In this document: in pieces, positions 23,311 through 34,794 of the stretch
Position numbering within the stretch: the first letter of the stretch is position 1
How the letters are laid out: every line of letters begins with the position of its first letter
From: Dastarcus helophoroides
Lineage: Eukaryota > Arthropoda > Insecta > Coleoptera > Bothrideridae
Assembly: GCA_028583605.1 (NCBI GenBank)
Contig: CM053333.1
Coordinates: 28,871,302-28,935,301 of the forward strand
Length of the DNA stretch: 64,000 bases
Direction: 5' to 3'
Made by a program: the position numbers and the translations under genes
Notes under the pieces: model-generated
What the model was told of the DNA's origin: nothing
Seen by the model: the letters and a program-made list of their open reading frames with translations, nothing else
Database searches by the model: none

Positions 23311-23414
23311 TTAAATGAGAGCAGCTATACAGAAGCCATTGGCGAACAAAACGGCTGATTTGTTTGGGATTCTTATTCTGATTCATCAAAAACGTGGATC
23401 GCAACTAGAGGATT

Positions 23415-24225
23415 TGATCCCGGGATTCCGATTTGCGGGATCTCGGGATGCTGACCGCTTTTTAGTGCCAAAATTTTCAGGATTAAATTTTTCTAATTCC
23501 GGGATTTTCACGATTGACATTATTTAAAAAAAAATGTAAAATAGACTGCACATAGCGAAACGCTCAGTGCCAGTGCTCTCAATAAAATGTCTTGCCTATT
23601 TTTTTTAATATAAAATTCAGTTTTATTCCAAGCAAGTACCATAAATTAACCCACCGAGGATGCTATGCAAGTTTAAAATAAAACGTTATTTTTATTTTAA
23701 ATTAAAAAGTTTGGTGACGGACGAGCTTTTACTTCTCAGATCATATTATCGTAATTCAAATTAGAATATTCTTCTTAACTTAGTTTTATTGTAACAGTAA
23801 TGTGAATAGCTAATATTATTTTTAAATACATTTTGCCTTTTGTTAGCTAGTGACTAGGATGTTAAATGAAACTCATCGGTTTATGTTAAGAGGAAGTTCT
23901 GTTAATTTTCAAAGGTTATTTCCATAGTTAGTTACGTAAAGGTTTTTTCAATTTATGAAAGTTAAAAGAGTTGTTCAAATAGAATAACTTTAACATAAAG
24001 AATAACATAAAGAGTGAACGAATTTTACGCTGATTAGTTAGAAAAAAGGAAAATGCATTAATTTATGTCCAAATTTTGATTGACTTCTGTAAAATTTTCT
24101 TCTCTTTTATTCGTAACCCTCAATACCGAAATAACCCCGGGATGCCGGGATCGACTAAACATAATCCCGAAATCCCGGGATTAGAAATTAGGATCGGGAT
24201 CGAATTCCCTAATCGCGACTCAAAC
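23415..24225. mobile_element. Non-autonomous element with CCCGGGAT-rich ends
   Basis: The left end carries GATCCCGGGATTCCGATTTG and CGGGATCTCGGGATGCTGAC. The right end carries the reverse-complement set (AACCCCGGGATGCCGGGAT, CCCGAAATCCCGGGATTAG). About 600 bases of A+T-rich sequence lie between with no coding frame. The G+C-rich, self-complementary ends stand out from the surroundings. Exact ends and target duplication are not clear. Possibly a hAT-type derivative. Confidence 0.5.
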
Positions 24226-24720
24226 CTTTTAGTATTTTCAGACAAAGGGGTTTTTAAAATATCAAAGTACATATGTTGCTTCATAATTCTTTCTATGAAA
24301 TGCAAATCCCCCATTCCTGCAGCTGTCGTGCAGCTTCATCAAATTGAATCGGCTTTCCTTTTCGTATCTATAAATGATTCAGTGTTACAGGTTCTTATTT
24401 TGTCTATTTTTGTACCTGATTTTTTATGTTTATAATGTTTAACAACTTTTTATATGATCGGGGAACTCTGTAATTTTTTGCCATATTTGTTTTTCCTGTA
24501 GGTTTATTTTTCATAAACTGCCTCCCAATACATTCACATGCTTCATCAGAAGAGTGCTTTCAGCACCATATACTCCCAGAGCTCGATTGGAACTGTCCGT
24601 CTTTATACTGTTAACGGTTTAGAGGTATTTAAAATAGTTTAGAAATATTAATAACCCTCCAACTAACGAAGTTCTTATTTTTTACTGTTTCCTACTTGGA
24701 AAACAACTATTTTCTCTTGC
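24226..24720. other. No gene recognised
   Basis: Contains CTTCATCAGAAGAGTGCTTTC (24540-24560) and nearby words that look like a retroposon end, but nothing else repeats in the window. Confidence 0.3.
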
Positions 24721-24839
24721 TGCATTATTATTATTTGCACATTACACTATATAAACAACTATTACCAACGCTTTTATTACACGTAATTAATAGTGTCCGA
24801 CCTTGAGTTTGATACACTGTATTTGTGTAAAAAACTTTC

Positions 24840-24962
24840 GGACTATGTGTTGGCCTGACTTGAGCTTTGTACAGAGTGAGCAGTTGATGAGATGTCAAGT
24901 ACTTTGTACTTTTTAGTTTCAAAAAAAATTTCAGTTTCTGAGTAGCAAATTTTCTTACAATA
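24840..24962 (-). pseudogene. Jockey/CR1-like LINE RT, C-terminal scrap
   Basis: Minus-strand frame reads RKFATQKLKFFLKLKSTKYL then TSHQLLTLYKAQVRP. The word LYKAQVRP sits in the post-catalytic thumb region of jockey-clade reverse transcriptases, where it is normally followed by an EY-x-x-H/HLW block. Here similarity stops after RP and the frame becomes unrelated sequence. About 40 codons of a dead LINE from a clade different from the R2-like copies. Confidence 0.55.
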
Positions 24963-25359
24963 AAAATTCTGAAACAATTAGTGGATCTTTATGCAAAGTT
25001 TTTAAAGGTTCAGAGGTGCAGCACGGAAATCTGGTTTCGAGTTCCGCACGCGGCTTCATTCATCGTTTTTTAAGAAACCGTCTGGTTCCCAAGTTCGGTC
25101 CATCCTTTACTTTACGATGAATGAGTACTCGAGTCCAAAATAAGGAACAAGCAGAAGGGTAACTCTTATCACCGTCGAAGTTCCGTGACCCTCAAACCTG
25201 TCTTAACAGAAAATCTACACCCAAACTGCCAATGAAAAGAAATAAGTAGATCAGAGATTTTAAAGAAGTGGGGTCCGATTTTACATCCAGTTCTGTAGAC
25301 TTGCATCCACGTTCCGTGTCTGCCAGACCTATATAGACCCGAGTGGCCCAACTCTCAGG

Positions 25360-25750
25360 TGGATAGATGACAGAAAAATGAAGTTATGGTTATGTTTTAT
25401 ATTAATAATTGTAATAATTTATGGTCGGCTTACGTAAAAGATCAGTTTAGAACAATTCGTAGTCACAAGTTGTCGGCATCGACTACAAACGAAATAGGCC
25501 ACAATTAATCTTCTGGTTGTTCTATAATGCACAAACCAATAGGTTTGAACATTTATTAGATTCGAAGTTTGGAAACCAAACACCGGTTTCGATCTTGTTA
25601 GATCTCGTCAATTTGGTATATCCAACTCGTATGCTAATAAATGCTCCGACAAGTAAGTACTAAAACATTCACAGGCGTCAAGCGAGTGACTCTTTAGTAC
25701 TACCACCTATTAGTCCATAGAGAAACTATGGCCATCGCCAACAATCTCGT
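25360..25750. other. Spacer with partial copy of the hairpin arm
   Basis: 25515-25570 (CTATAATGCACAAACCAATA and GGTTTGAACATTTATTAG) repeats the inner end of the palindrome at 25751-26140. It continues into ACCGGTTTCGATCTTGTTAG. Confidence 0.6.
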
Positions 25751-26140
25751 ATGCAAGAAGAATGCAACCTAGACTACAAATTCATGCAGCCCTCCAGGCG
25801 TGTATAGTGGAATCATAGGTAGCTGAACTACCAACAGTTGAAACACTGCCACCTAGCGAAGCGGTTGCTCTCTAGGAGAGTTCCCAGAAGACAAGGATTC
25901 TATAATGCACAGACCAATAGGTTTGAACATTTATTAGTTTCCAAACTTCGAATCTAATAAATGTTCAAACCTATTGGTTTGTGCATTATAGAATCCTTGT
26001 CTTCTGGGAACTCTCCTAGAGAGCAACCGCTTTGCTAGGTGGCAGTGTTTCAACTGTTGGTAGTTCAGCTACCTATAATTCCACTATACACGCCTGGAGG
26101 GCTGCATGAATTTGTAGTCTAGGTTGCATTTTTCTTGCAT
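25751..26140. repeat. Near-perfect 187-bp palindrome (hairpin)
   Basis: 25751-25937 and 25954-26140 are reverse complements with only a few mismatches, separated by a 16-base loop (TTTCCAAACTTCGAAT). Transcribed RNA would fold into a long double-stranded hairpin. No coding frame. A partial third copy of the inner end lies at 25515-25570. Confidence 0.95.
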
Positions 26141-26296
26141 TCTGGTTGTTGCTTATTTTGTGATTCCACAGTAACTCGAGGTAGTAATAGGAGGCTGAAG
26201 TGTAGTGCTATTAATACTACCTTCCTCTTATGACATTCCGCCCTAGTAGTAGCAGCTGTACCTATTATATCCCAGAGCGCTGGAAAACGAAGCTGC

Positions 26297-26324
26297 TATT
26301 ATTATTATTATTATTATTATTATT
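26297..26324. repeat. (TTA)n microsatellite
   Basis: Nine consecutive TAT/TTA triplets. Confidence 0.95.
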
Positions 26325-26633
26325 TAATGCAAGGTTTTACTAAATTAGAAAGAGTGTAGCTTTTCTTAGTCTCGGATCTCATTTTACGCATGAAAGCAAA
26401 TAAAACCATTTCATAATGGGGAATTTTTCACTTGGCATTTTAGTCAATATTTTGGAGAGTTTAATTAAAATAAAAATTAGAACTTGTGGAGGTTTAAGTA
26501 AGGAAAATAATTTGAAGCAAAGAAATGGTAAGAAAATATTTTATTCTTGCTGGCACTAGAGTAGTGTCAGCTGGATGCAGATTGCTCGAGAATATAGGAT
26601 TGTTTTCTCGTTTTATCGTCCGTAATAGATATA

Positions 26634-27919
26634 TTGGGTTGGCAAGAAAGTAATTTCGGTTTTGTGGTATGAAAAAAACACATTTTTTTAATACAAAGAT
26701 TAGACTTCAAAAATTATATATTTTCCATTTTGTTCAATGACTTTTTCCATCTTTCTTGCGGCTTTATGATTCCGCGCTCATAGAATTTCTGATCCTTCTC
26801 AAAAAAAAACTGAACCAAGTGTGATTCGAGGTCATCATTATTTGGGAAATTTTTACCATTCATAGAGTTCTGCAAACTACGAAATAAATAGTAATTAGAT
26901 GGTACTAGGACAGGGCTGTGTGGGGGATATGACATCACTTCCAAACCAAGCTCCAGTAATTTCCCACAAGTTACCAAAGATGTGTGAGGCCTAGCATTGT
27001 CATGGTGCAACACAATTCCTTTCCGATTTTCCAATTCTGGACTTTTTTCTTTGATTGCTTCATCCAGTTTCATTAGCTGTTGGCAGTACGCATCTGAATT
27101 GATTGTCTGGTTCCTTGGAAGCAGCTCAAAATACACAACACTTTTATAATTCGACCAAATCGACAACACGATCTTGTTTTGATGCAATTCAGCTTTTGAT
27201 GTGGTTTGTGCTGGTTCATCGTGCTTGGACTATGATCGTTTTTGAATGATGTTACTGTAGGTGACCCATTTTTCATCAACAGTAATGATTCTTTTCAAGA
27301 AGGGATCATTTTCATTGCGCCTAAGATGCGTATCCCAAATATCGATTCGTTGTGTCAAATGAATATCTTTCAATTTATGCGGAACCCAAATATCGAGCTT
27401 TTTAATGAGTCCAAGATATTTTAAGTGATTCTTAATAGTTGTGTGTGATACATTTAACCTCACCGAAATCTCTCGAACAGTTATATGACGATCCTCTTTA
27501 ATAATAGACTTAATTTGATTATCATCAACTTTAGTAGGTCGACCAGAACGTTGGTCACCTTTGAGTGAAAAATCTTCAGAACGGAAATTCCTAAACCAAT
27601 TCTGATAAGTGCTTTCTGTTATGCAATCACCACCATAAACTTCACATATTTCTTAATGAGCCTCTGCAGCTTTCCGTCATTTACGGAAAGAAAAAAGTAA
27701 AATATGCCGATAATGTTCGTTTTTGCATTCCATGTTAAAATTGCCCCTTAACTATCAGCTACAAATAAAATCTCTCACCACGTGCTTCAAAATGAATCTC
27801 GATCTATCTGATATCAAATGTTAAAACGTAAAAAACATCACCCACAGAATTCATTAAAAAAAAAATGTAAATAACGCTGTCTATGTGAAAAAAACGAATT
27901 TACTTTCTTGCCAACCCAA
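26634..27919 (-). mobile_element. mariner element, full length, inactive
   Basis: Ends are inverted repeats TTGGGTTGGCAAGAAAGTAA on the left and the complement of GTTGGCAAGAAAGTAAATTC on the right. About 1.29 kb, the usual mariner size. The left flank is TA (26632-26633), the expected target; the right flank has changed to TG. It encodes one transposase on the minus strand. Confidence 0.95.
26714..27733 (-). pseudogene. mariner transposase with three in-frame stops
   Basis: From ATG 27733 the frame runs MECKNEHYRHILLFSFRK, stop, RKAAEAH, stop, then the helix-turn-helix region (YGGDCITESTYQNWFRNFR, SGRPTKVDDNQIKSIIKED, VREISVRLNVSHTTIKNHL). Next come the linker WVPHKL (start of the WVPHEL box) and the catalytic part: ITVDEKWVTY holds the first Asp and LHHDNARPH the second. 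The third, expected in SPDLAPSDY, is replaced: the sequence reads SPVLVPSNYYLF, with Asn at the catalytic position. A third stop replaces the Trp after QKRS (27230). All parts stay in one frame of about 340 codons, the family length. The enzyme cuts and pastes the element by DDD chemistry in the nucleus; this copy cannot. Confidence 0.95.
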
Positions 27920-30429
27920 TGTTTGGCAGGGGTTAAATTAATTCCTAAGCAGCTGATCAATTTTATGGGATTGTGTACAAGCCTTTTGCCTTATTTTCCT
28001 GCTTCGTAATTCTAAGGTGCGTGTGTAATATAGGCACAATAAATTTACTAGGTCTTTAATAATCAGAACGTGAAAAATGACGTAAGGAATATGACAAAAT
28101 AAAATTATCCCGACCAATACTGTCGGCCGTTTATCTCCTATAGGCAGAAAAAAACTACGTGGGTGCTCACCGCTTTGTATTCAACTAACGGATGATTAGA
28201 TCGTAAATAAACACCCTTCAGTGAGTTATTCGCGGTGAATTCCATCAGCCCTAGCTACTCGGTCAGTCGAGTAACACAGGTAGTACAAGCAAGATGGGCA
28301 ATTGCTCGTTTATCAATGTCGGCTTTGGAATTCGGCTTTTGCCTGGCGCATCCTCAATACATCTGCAACACCCCCGCGGCCTGCTTTGACACTCAGATCT
28401 GACGTCCATCATCACTCACCCTTGATGGCATTAGCCTACATCCTGCAAATTTCCCTGCTAATTCGACAAAAAGTTAGCTTTTCTCGGATATTCTACTCTC
28501 TTGATAACTTACTCCGCCTGGGCCCATTTATTACGCAACAAATATCAAATTTGCCGCAAAAACAATCCCGAGATGAATGCTGCACGAGTTACAGTGAAAA
28601 TCCTACTCCGTGAAAAAACTCCAGATACCCTGCCTCCGACATATGTCATTTATTCACATTGACCACTAATGCGTGAATGATCGAATGGTAGTTTTTATGA
28701 AAAACTTCTCCATTTAAAGGGGCAGCTTAGCTAGCATACAAGATACAAGGGCAAAAAAGCAATCAAATGCTTACGTGGATGTGACCTTGTCTAGAAATCT
28801 GGCGTTCCCTTTAACAAACCCTTAACACGCGACGATAAAGCAATTAATATTAAATTGTAATCAAATTGTAATAAATTGCGTACTCTTCCATATGTTGATA
28901 TGAATGATATGTTATAAAATATTTACCATTTGGTCTTCGTGTATCCGTAAAATAGCTCCAATATCTCAGCTTCCATTTTAAAAAGCTTTTATAATTTTAA
29001 TGAAGGGTCCTTCACTGGGTTTCTAGTTTTGAGATGTAGAGGAAGTCTCAGTTATAATATCATTAATTTTTTCATCACATAATCGAAAGGTTTAATACAG
29101 ACAGAATCTTTAAAAAATGTTATTCGGCTGGTAACAAACTCTCTTAATAGGTATTGGTTTCACGTGTTCATAGTTTGACAGAAACAGATACACTTTTTAC
29201 TTAATAGGTATAGAAGGGAAATTCACCCAAGTAAGTATTGCCTAACTAATGGACAACCAATTTTTACGCATTATTTCACCTTACTATTTGTATTTTTTCA
29301 GACACTTGAAACTAACATAAAGAAAATTGAATCTACATTATATTATTAAAAAAATAATTAAAAGAAATTAATAACAACACATCCATTAAATTAATGTTCA
29401 CTGTTCAAAAAGTCGGATTATTTCTTTGGAGCCCAATAACATTTTTGTCAGGTGGATTTTTGTTTATGAAAAATATATACTTAGGGTTAAATTTCCTAAC
29501 ATACTCTAAACATTTAATTAATTAAAGTAGGTGATGTATATTTACTGAGATATTCAGTATTTTTCCAGGAATGTGGATGAAGAAAAAAAGAAGATTAGTT
29601 GATAAATACCATGTAGGTTTAGATACTTTTATTAACATTAACTGTTTCTTTTACTTATAAATTCATTAATATTTGTAATAGCCGTCGAAATATATCCCTC
29701 GAATATTAGCCATCTTAAAACACTCGCACCTGTTCCTTTTCAAAATATTCCCCACTATTCGCAACATCACATTAAAGGTCGAAGCATATAAGTTCTACCG
29801 GAAGGGAATGAAACGGCTTCTCACAAGTGTGTCTTATCACACTGAAAGGCAGTGAATATAAAATAGTAACATTGTTTCGCGGCGCTTCTCTTTCCTTCCG
29901 GTACAACATATTTTTTTCAACCAACTTTCTGCTGCAATTCGTTATTGCTTTTGGCCGATTTTTATGCGAAAACGCGAACCATTCAACGACTTTTTCGAGA
30001 CTCTCGGAGGTAAAATATAACTTAAAGGTATATTTCATTATTTACGTATTTTCATCTTTCTGGAACATCCCCATTTTGTACTCAAACAAGGATTGCAGCT
30101 GTCGGATTATCTAGCTATGTCACAGACGCTTAAAGTCAGTGTGTTAAGATTTCATTTTTCATTAGTATTAAGGTGGGACATGATTTTTGTGTCAAAAGTA
30201 GTCTCCCTCGCAAACAAAGACGATATGTGTCAGCATTTTCTCGATAATACCTTTTCCTGACAGTTATGCCCTTCAGAACGTTTTCGATGGGCCACTTTGT
30301 ATATTTTTGGTTTACTAATTGCAGATTATTTGTAAGCTTTTTGTAGTATTTTTGCATTTGGTATCTTTTGATGCCACATGTAAGGGCTAAAGTAAATGGG
30401 AAAGAATTACAGAGATTATTTTTTAAAGT
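27920..30429. other. No gene recognised
   Basis: The 28302-28613 frame is open but shows no motif. 29690-30100 shares short words with 19740-19860. Nothing else is supported. Confidence 0.4.
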
Positions 30430-30548
30430 GAATACTTCTTTAGGCGTGTTGTGTAACTTTTGATAGGGAATAAATTTATGATTCGAGACTCCGAGACCCC
30501 GACCTACCACGCTACAGGCCATCGTTCTACGCAGTACGCCGCAAATCA
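30430..30548 (-). mobile_element. tRNA-derived SINE, copy 2
   Basis: Minus strand: GGCGTACTGCGTAGAACGAT head, GTAGCGTGGTAGGTCGGGGT, a B-box-like GAGTCTCGAATC, then tail CCCTATCAAAAGTTACACAA and CACGCCTAAAGAAGTATTC. The tail matches the copies at 4474 and 56943. The head is eroded. Confidence 0.55.
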
Positions 30549-30599
30549 TTAGGAACAAAAACCTTAATTCTCTTCATAAACTGTACTTACGACAACAAT

Positions 30600-31410
30600 A
30601 TACAGTGTGTCCAAAAAATATGGAATATTGAATGTAAGTTTTAAAATATACATTTTAGAGCAAATTGACATTAATAATAGTAGTAATTTATTGCATATTC
30701 TTAATATAAAGAGAATACAAAATACAAAAACTGCAGAAATTAAATACTAAACAATTATTTATATACTAATCATTGGTTATAATTAAAATATGCAAAAGGA
30801 ACTGAAAACACAATATGTGATCTAGTTCAGTCCCCAAAAGAGAGAAAAGAAAAAAAAAAAGAAAAAATAACAACCATAATTACTAATAATACTGTATACT
30901 GTCGTGGTATTCTGAGATTAATTATTTAACTATAAATAAAAATAAAAAATTAAGGACAAGAAGATATGAAATACAGATATTTACAACGCCAGGATTTTAA
31001 ACATTTTCAGCTAAAAACATTTTTCTTACTGCTACTTTAAATAATTTAAGATTTAAGTTTTTTAGACGGGATGGTACAGCATAGCATACAATATAAATAT
31101 TATACGTAAACGACCTATGAAACAGATAACAGTTGAATATTATTGACGACGGATACTATGGCAAACTCAACTTTTTTTCTGTTTGCAACTCTTGTTGCTT
31201 GTTTGCAACTCTTGTTGCTATGAAAATATGTTCTTTTTTTTAATGAGCAACTTTTATATTTTTTGATATCATTTATCAATATCATAGCACTCTTTGCTGA
31301 TGGGATTACATAATACAATAATCGAGTATACATCAAATTAAAAAATATGTATTATTTATTTTTGATAAACGGATTTAATTCAACAAAAGTTCAAACTATC
31401 CATCATTTGC
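30600..31410. other. A+T-rich spacer with a possible LINE tail
   Basis: 30670-30730 (AATAATAGTAGTAATTTATTG then CATATTCTTAATATAAAGAG) looks like the 3' end of a LINE on the minus strand, with a similar word at 4212-4250. No reading frame supported. Confidence 0.35.
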
Positions 31411-31412
31411 TA

Positions 31413-32794
31413 ACAAGGAAAGGTCGCGAAGTGTCCGGCGCCGATTTTGCTAATTTTTGGATATGTTTTAAAGGACCAAAATCTAAAAGACACGTATTTT
31501 TTTTTATCGGCTGATAAACGGTTTTAAGGGTAGTTTTACCCCCTCAAAGTTGAGGCAAAAAATGCAGATTTTGCTGTTTCCCACATACCAAAAATGATAT
31601 TCGAGTCGTTTTTTTTCAAAAGTTTTGTTTTGACGAGAAATAAAAGAAAAAAATATTTCAAAATTTTCCCACCCCTCTCATGGGGGCAAACTACCCCATT
31701 TAGAAGTTTTTTAATCATAAAAATGGTAATTACGTCAGCAAAATTTTGAAAAAAATATATGTTATTTTATACACCAAAAGTAATTTTACCTGTTTTTGGA
31801 TTTTGTCGAAAAAAATTTTTTTGGGGGTAAACACCACTTACACGAATACGTATATAATAGGATGTATTTTTATGATTTTTGTTTTATTTTTTTTTCTGAA
31901 GCGAAGTATTTCGACGAGAAAGTAAAAAAATAATTTTTTAGGATTTTTTCGGTGACCCCTCTTCCCCACCCTCCACCCTTCCCTTATAGGAGGGTGAGCT
32001 ATCTACTTAAAAAACTGGAAAATTCGAGATTATTAAGATCCCTCTACTATCAATATACACCAAAAGAAAAGTTTACCAAATTTCTTTTAACCCCATCCCT
32101 CCTGATAGGGGTAAATTACCCCCTTATGAAATTTTTAATTAACAAGAAAATGGTCATTATAACAGCCAAATTTTGAAAAATAAATATTATTTTATACATC
32201 AGAATTAATTTTACTTTTATTTGGGCTTTGGTCAAGGAAAATATTTTAGAGGTAAACACCCTTTAGGTCAAACACGTATATAATAGGATGTATTTCTATG
32301 ATTTTTAATTCGTTTTTTATCTGAAACGAAGTATTTCAACGAGAAATTAGAAAATTAATTTTTTTGAACATTTCCAGTCACCTCTCTTCCCCTCTCACCA
32401 CCTTATCTTACCAAAGGGTGAGTCATCTACTTAAAAAATCGGAAAATTCGAGATCATTACTATCTCTTTATACACCGAAAAAAATTCTAAACTTTTGCAC
32501 CTTCGTAAAGGGGTAAACCACTCCTCTCTGGGGTTTTTAAGTATTCAAAAAATTGTCATTATAACAGCAAAATTTTGAAAAAAGAAACACTATATTTTAA
32601 ATACCAAAACTTATTTTATTGAATTTTTTTGGGGTTTGTCGAAGAAAAATTTTTGGGGGTAAACACCCTTTAGAGCAAATACGTTTATAAAATATCTTTA
32701 TAAAAACTAGGATCAGTTGTCGGAACTTTATAAAAATTTAGAAGAAGTTTTGTATATTAGATATACCTACACGAGAAATATGGGAATTTACCAA

Positions 32795-32834
<40 letters not shown>

Positions 32835-34075
32835 GATGGCGGTAAAGATATTTGTTTCTTTTTTTCCTGGAACGAAATATTTCAACAAGAAACAATAAAA
32901 ATAATTTTTCCGAATTTTTCCAGCCACACCTCGCGTCCTATTTCTATTAGAAGGATAAGTCACCTGAGATGGGAAATGCAAAAATTTAAAACCTTTCTAA
33001 ACTCTGTTGGTATCTAGAGAGACAGCAATGATCTCGAATTTCCAGTTTTTCAAGTAGATAGCTAACTGGCTCATTCTACTGGTATGCCAACACGAAGGGT
33101 GGGAACGGTAGAACCAAAATTTAAAAATAATATTGTTTTACCTTCTTTAAAACACTTCGTTTCAGAAATAACGAACCGAAAATTATACAAAATATCTCCG
33201 ATTATATATAAATATCTGCATTAAAGGGTGTTCACCCCCAAAATATTTTCCTTCACCCAAACCCAAATACAGGTAAAATTAATTTTGATGTATAAAATAA
33301 CATTTATTTTTCAAAATTGGGCTGTTATAATGACTATTTCCTTGTTAATTAAAAATTTTATAAGGGGGTAATTTACTCCTATTAGGAGGGGTGGGGGTAA
33401 AAAATTTGGTAAACTTTTTTTCGGTGTATATAGATAGTAGATGGATCATAATAATCTCGAATATTCCGGTTTATTAAGTAGGTAGCTCAGCCTCCTATAA
33501 GGGAAGGGTGGAGGGTGGGGATGAAGGGTCACCGAAAAAATCTTAAAAAATTATTTTATTGGTTTCTCGTCGAAATACTTCGCTTCAGAAAAAATAATAA
33601 AACAAAAATCATAAAAATACATCCTATCACATACGTATTGATGTAAGTGGTGTTTACGCCCCAAAAAAAATTTTTTTGACAAAATCCAAAAACAGGTAAA
33701 ATTAGTTTTGGTACATAAAATAACATATATTTTTTTCAAAATTTTGCTGACGCAATTACCACTTTTTATGATTAAAAAACTTCTAAATGGGGTAGTTTGC
33801 CCCCATGAGAGGGGTGGGAAAATTTTGAAATATTTTTTTTCTTTTATTTCTCGTCAAAGCAAAACTTTTGAAAAAAGAAACGACTCGAATATCATTTTTG
33901 GTATGTGAGAAACAGCAAAATCTGCATTTTTTGCCCCAACTTTGAGGGGGTAAAACTACCCTTAAAACCGTTTATCAGCCGATAAAAAAAATACGTGTCT
34001 CTTAGGTTTTGGTCCTCTAAAACATATCCAAAAATTAGCAAAATCGGCGCCGGACACTTCGCTACCTTTCCTTGT
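31413..34075. mobile_element. 2.7-kb foldback built of ~410-bp subunits
   Basis: Ends are inverted: ACAAGGAAAGGTCGCGAAGT on the left and the complement of ACAAGGAAAGGTAGCGAAGT on the right. The two halves mirror each other for over 1.2 kb around a centre near 32745. Each half contains direct subunits: the word GGGGGTAAACACC or a variant recurs near 31825, 32250 and 32655 (spacing about 424 and 406), with its complement near 33230 and 33650. Each subunit carries a GACCCCTCTTCCCC/GGGGGTAAA-type G+C island. The short open frames are by-products. I see no transposase and no certain target duplication. Confidence 0.85.
32798..32831. repeat. (TA)n microsatellite near foldback centre
   Basis: Seventeen TA/AT dinucleotides, close to the symmetry centre of the foldback. 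Confidence 0.95.
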
Positions 34076-34234
34076 AAGTAATGCGGCAATCTCTCACGAA
34101 AATTTCTAAGAAAATAATTGAATTTCCTGCGATATGTTGTTAATATAGTCAGTAATGCGAGCAGAAAGATCTTCCAGAAAAATATTATTAATATTTTTAA
34201 GTACTTCTTCCTCATTTTCCTCTTTCCATGTTAT

Positions 34235-34281
34235 GCACTGCTGACGAACTTAAATGAGAGAGAAACATCGATGTCCAGTGC
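34235..34281 (+). ncRNA. Type I hammerhead ribozyme, copy 2
   Basis: Same plan as 22012-22058. Stem I is GCACTG (34235-34240) with CAGTGC (34276-34281), and the outer TGT/ACA pairing is kept. Core CTGACGA is 34241-34247. GAAA is 34262-34265. The palindrome ACATCGATGT is 34265-34274 and the cleavage base C34275. Stem II has changed: ACTT with GAGA leaves an A-A mismatch, a C-G, a U-A and a U-G pair, so it is weaker than copy 1. All core residues remain. Confidence 0.75.
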
Positions 34282-34565
34282 TACAACCTTTCTATACTTT
34301 TTGTATTTTTTATATTTTCATAATTTATTTAAAAAATTTTTCATGTTTGATTTTGGTCTTCTTTATATCAATGTTTTCCTCTTCTATGTAAAATAAAATA
34401 ATCTATTTTTTGTTACCTGTCATAAGGTGACGTCTTAGATAAATATAGATATCGCGTAGTCATATTTCAAAAAATGTTTCAAAATATTGTCAACATTCAT
34501 TCATAAAAATTTAAATATTTCCAAATTTGGCGCAGAAATGTAAAATAAAGTTATTAAACATTTAT
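34282..34565 (+). repeat. Repeat X body downstream of ribozyme 2
   Basis: Aligns with 22059-22345: CTATTTTTTGTTACCTRTCAT, GGYGACGTYTTA, TAGTCAYATTTCAAAAA, AAATTTAAATATTT and CGCAGAAATGT occur in the same order and spacing. It ends near TTATTAAACATTTATT. No coding frame. Confidence 0.75.
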
Positions 34566-34794
34566 TTATTGAGTAAAACATCTTGCATGCAAAATTATTA
34601 TTACAATTACAAATAAAGCAACATTTAAATATTAAAATCATAATTAACTAAGATACAATGGTTGATTTCTTTGTTTTGGAATATTTCTTACTTTCCTCTT
34701 TTACAAATAAAAACAAATATTCGTTTTGCCCTTAGTTATTATCAACTCATTAGATTTATCCGTTTAAGCAACATTTGCTACTAGAATAGATTAA

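Noticed and set aside
25015..25060. tRNA/SINE head suggested by GGTTTCGAGTTCCGC
   Set aside because: A B-box-like word alone, with no A box and no second copy.
26297..26324. Telomere-like array
   Set aside because: It is a plain TTA trinucleotide microsatellite, not TTAGG. No telomeric repeat was seen in the window.
30136..30558. 140-codon minus-strand frame
   Set aside because: It overlaps the SINE copy at 30430-30548 and shows no protein motif.
31413..34075. CRISPR-like or satellite array from the ~410-bp modules
   Set aside because: Modules are long, mirrored about a centre and bounded by inverted ends, which fits a foldback transposon.
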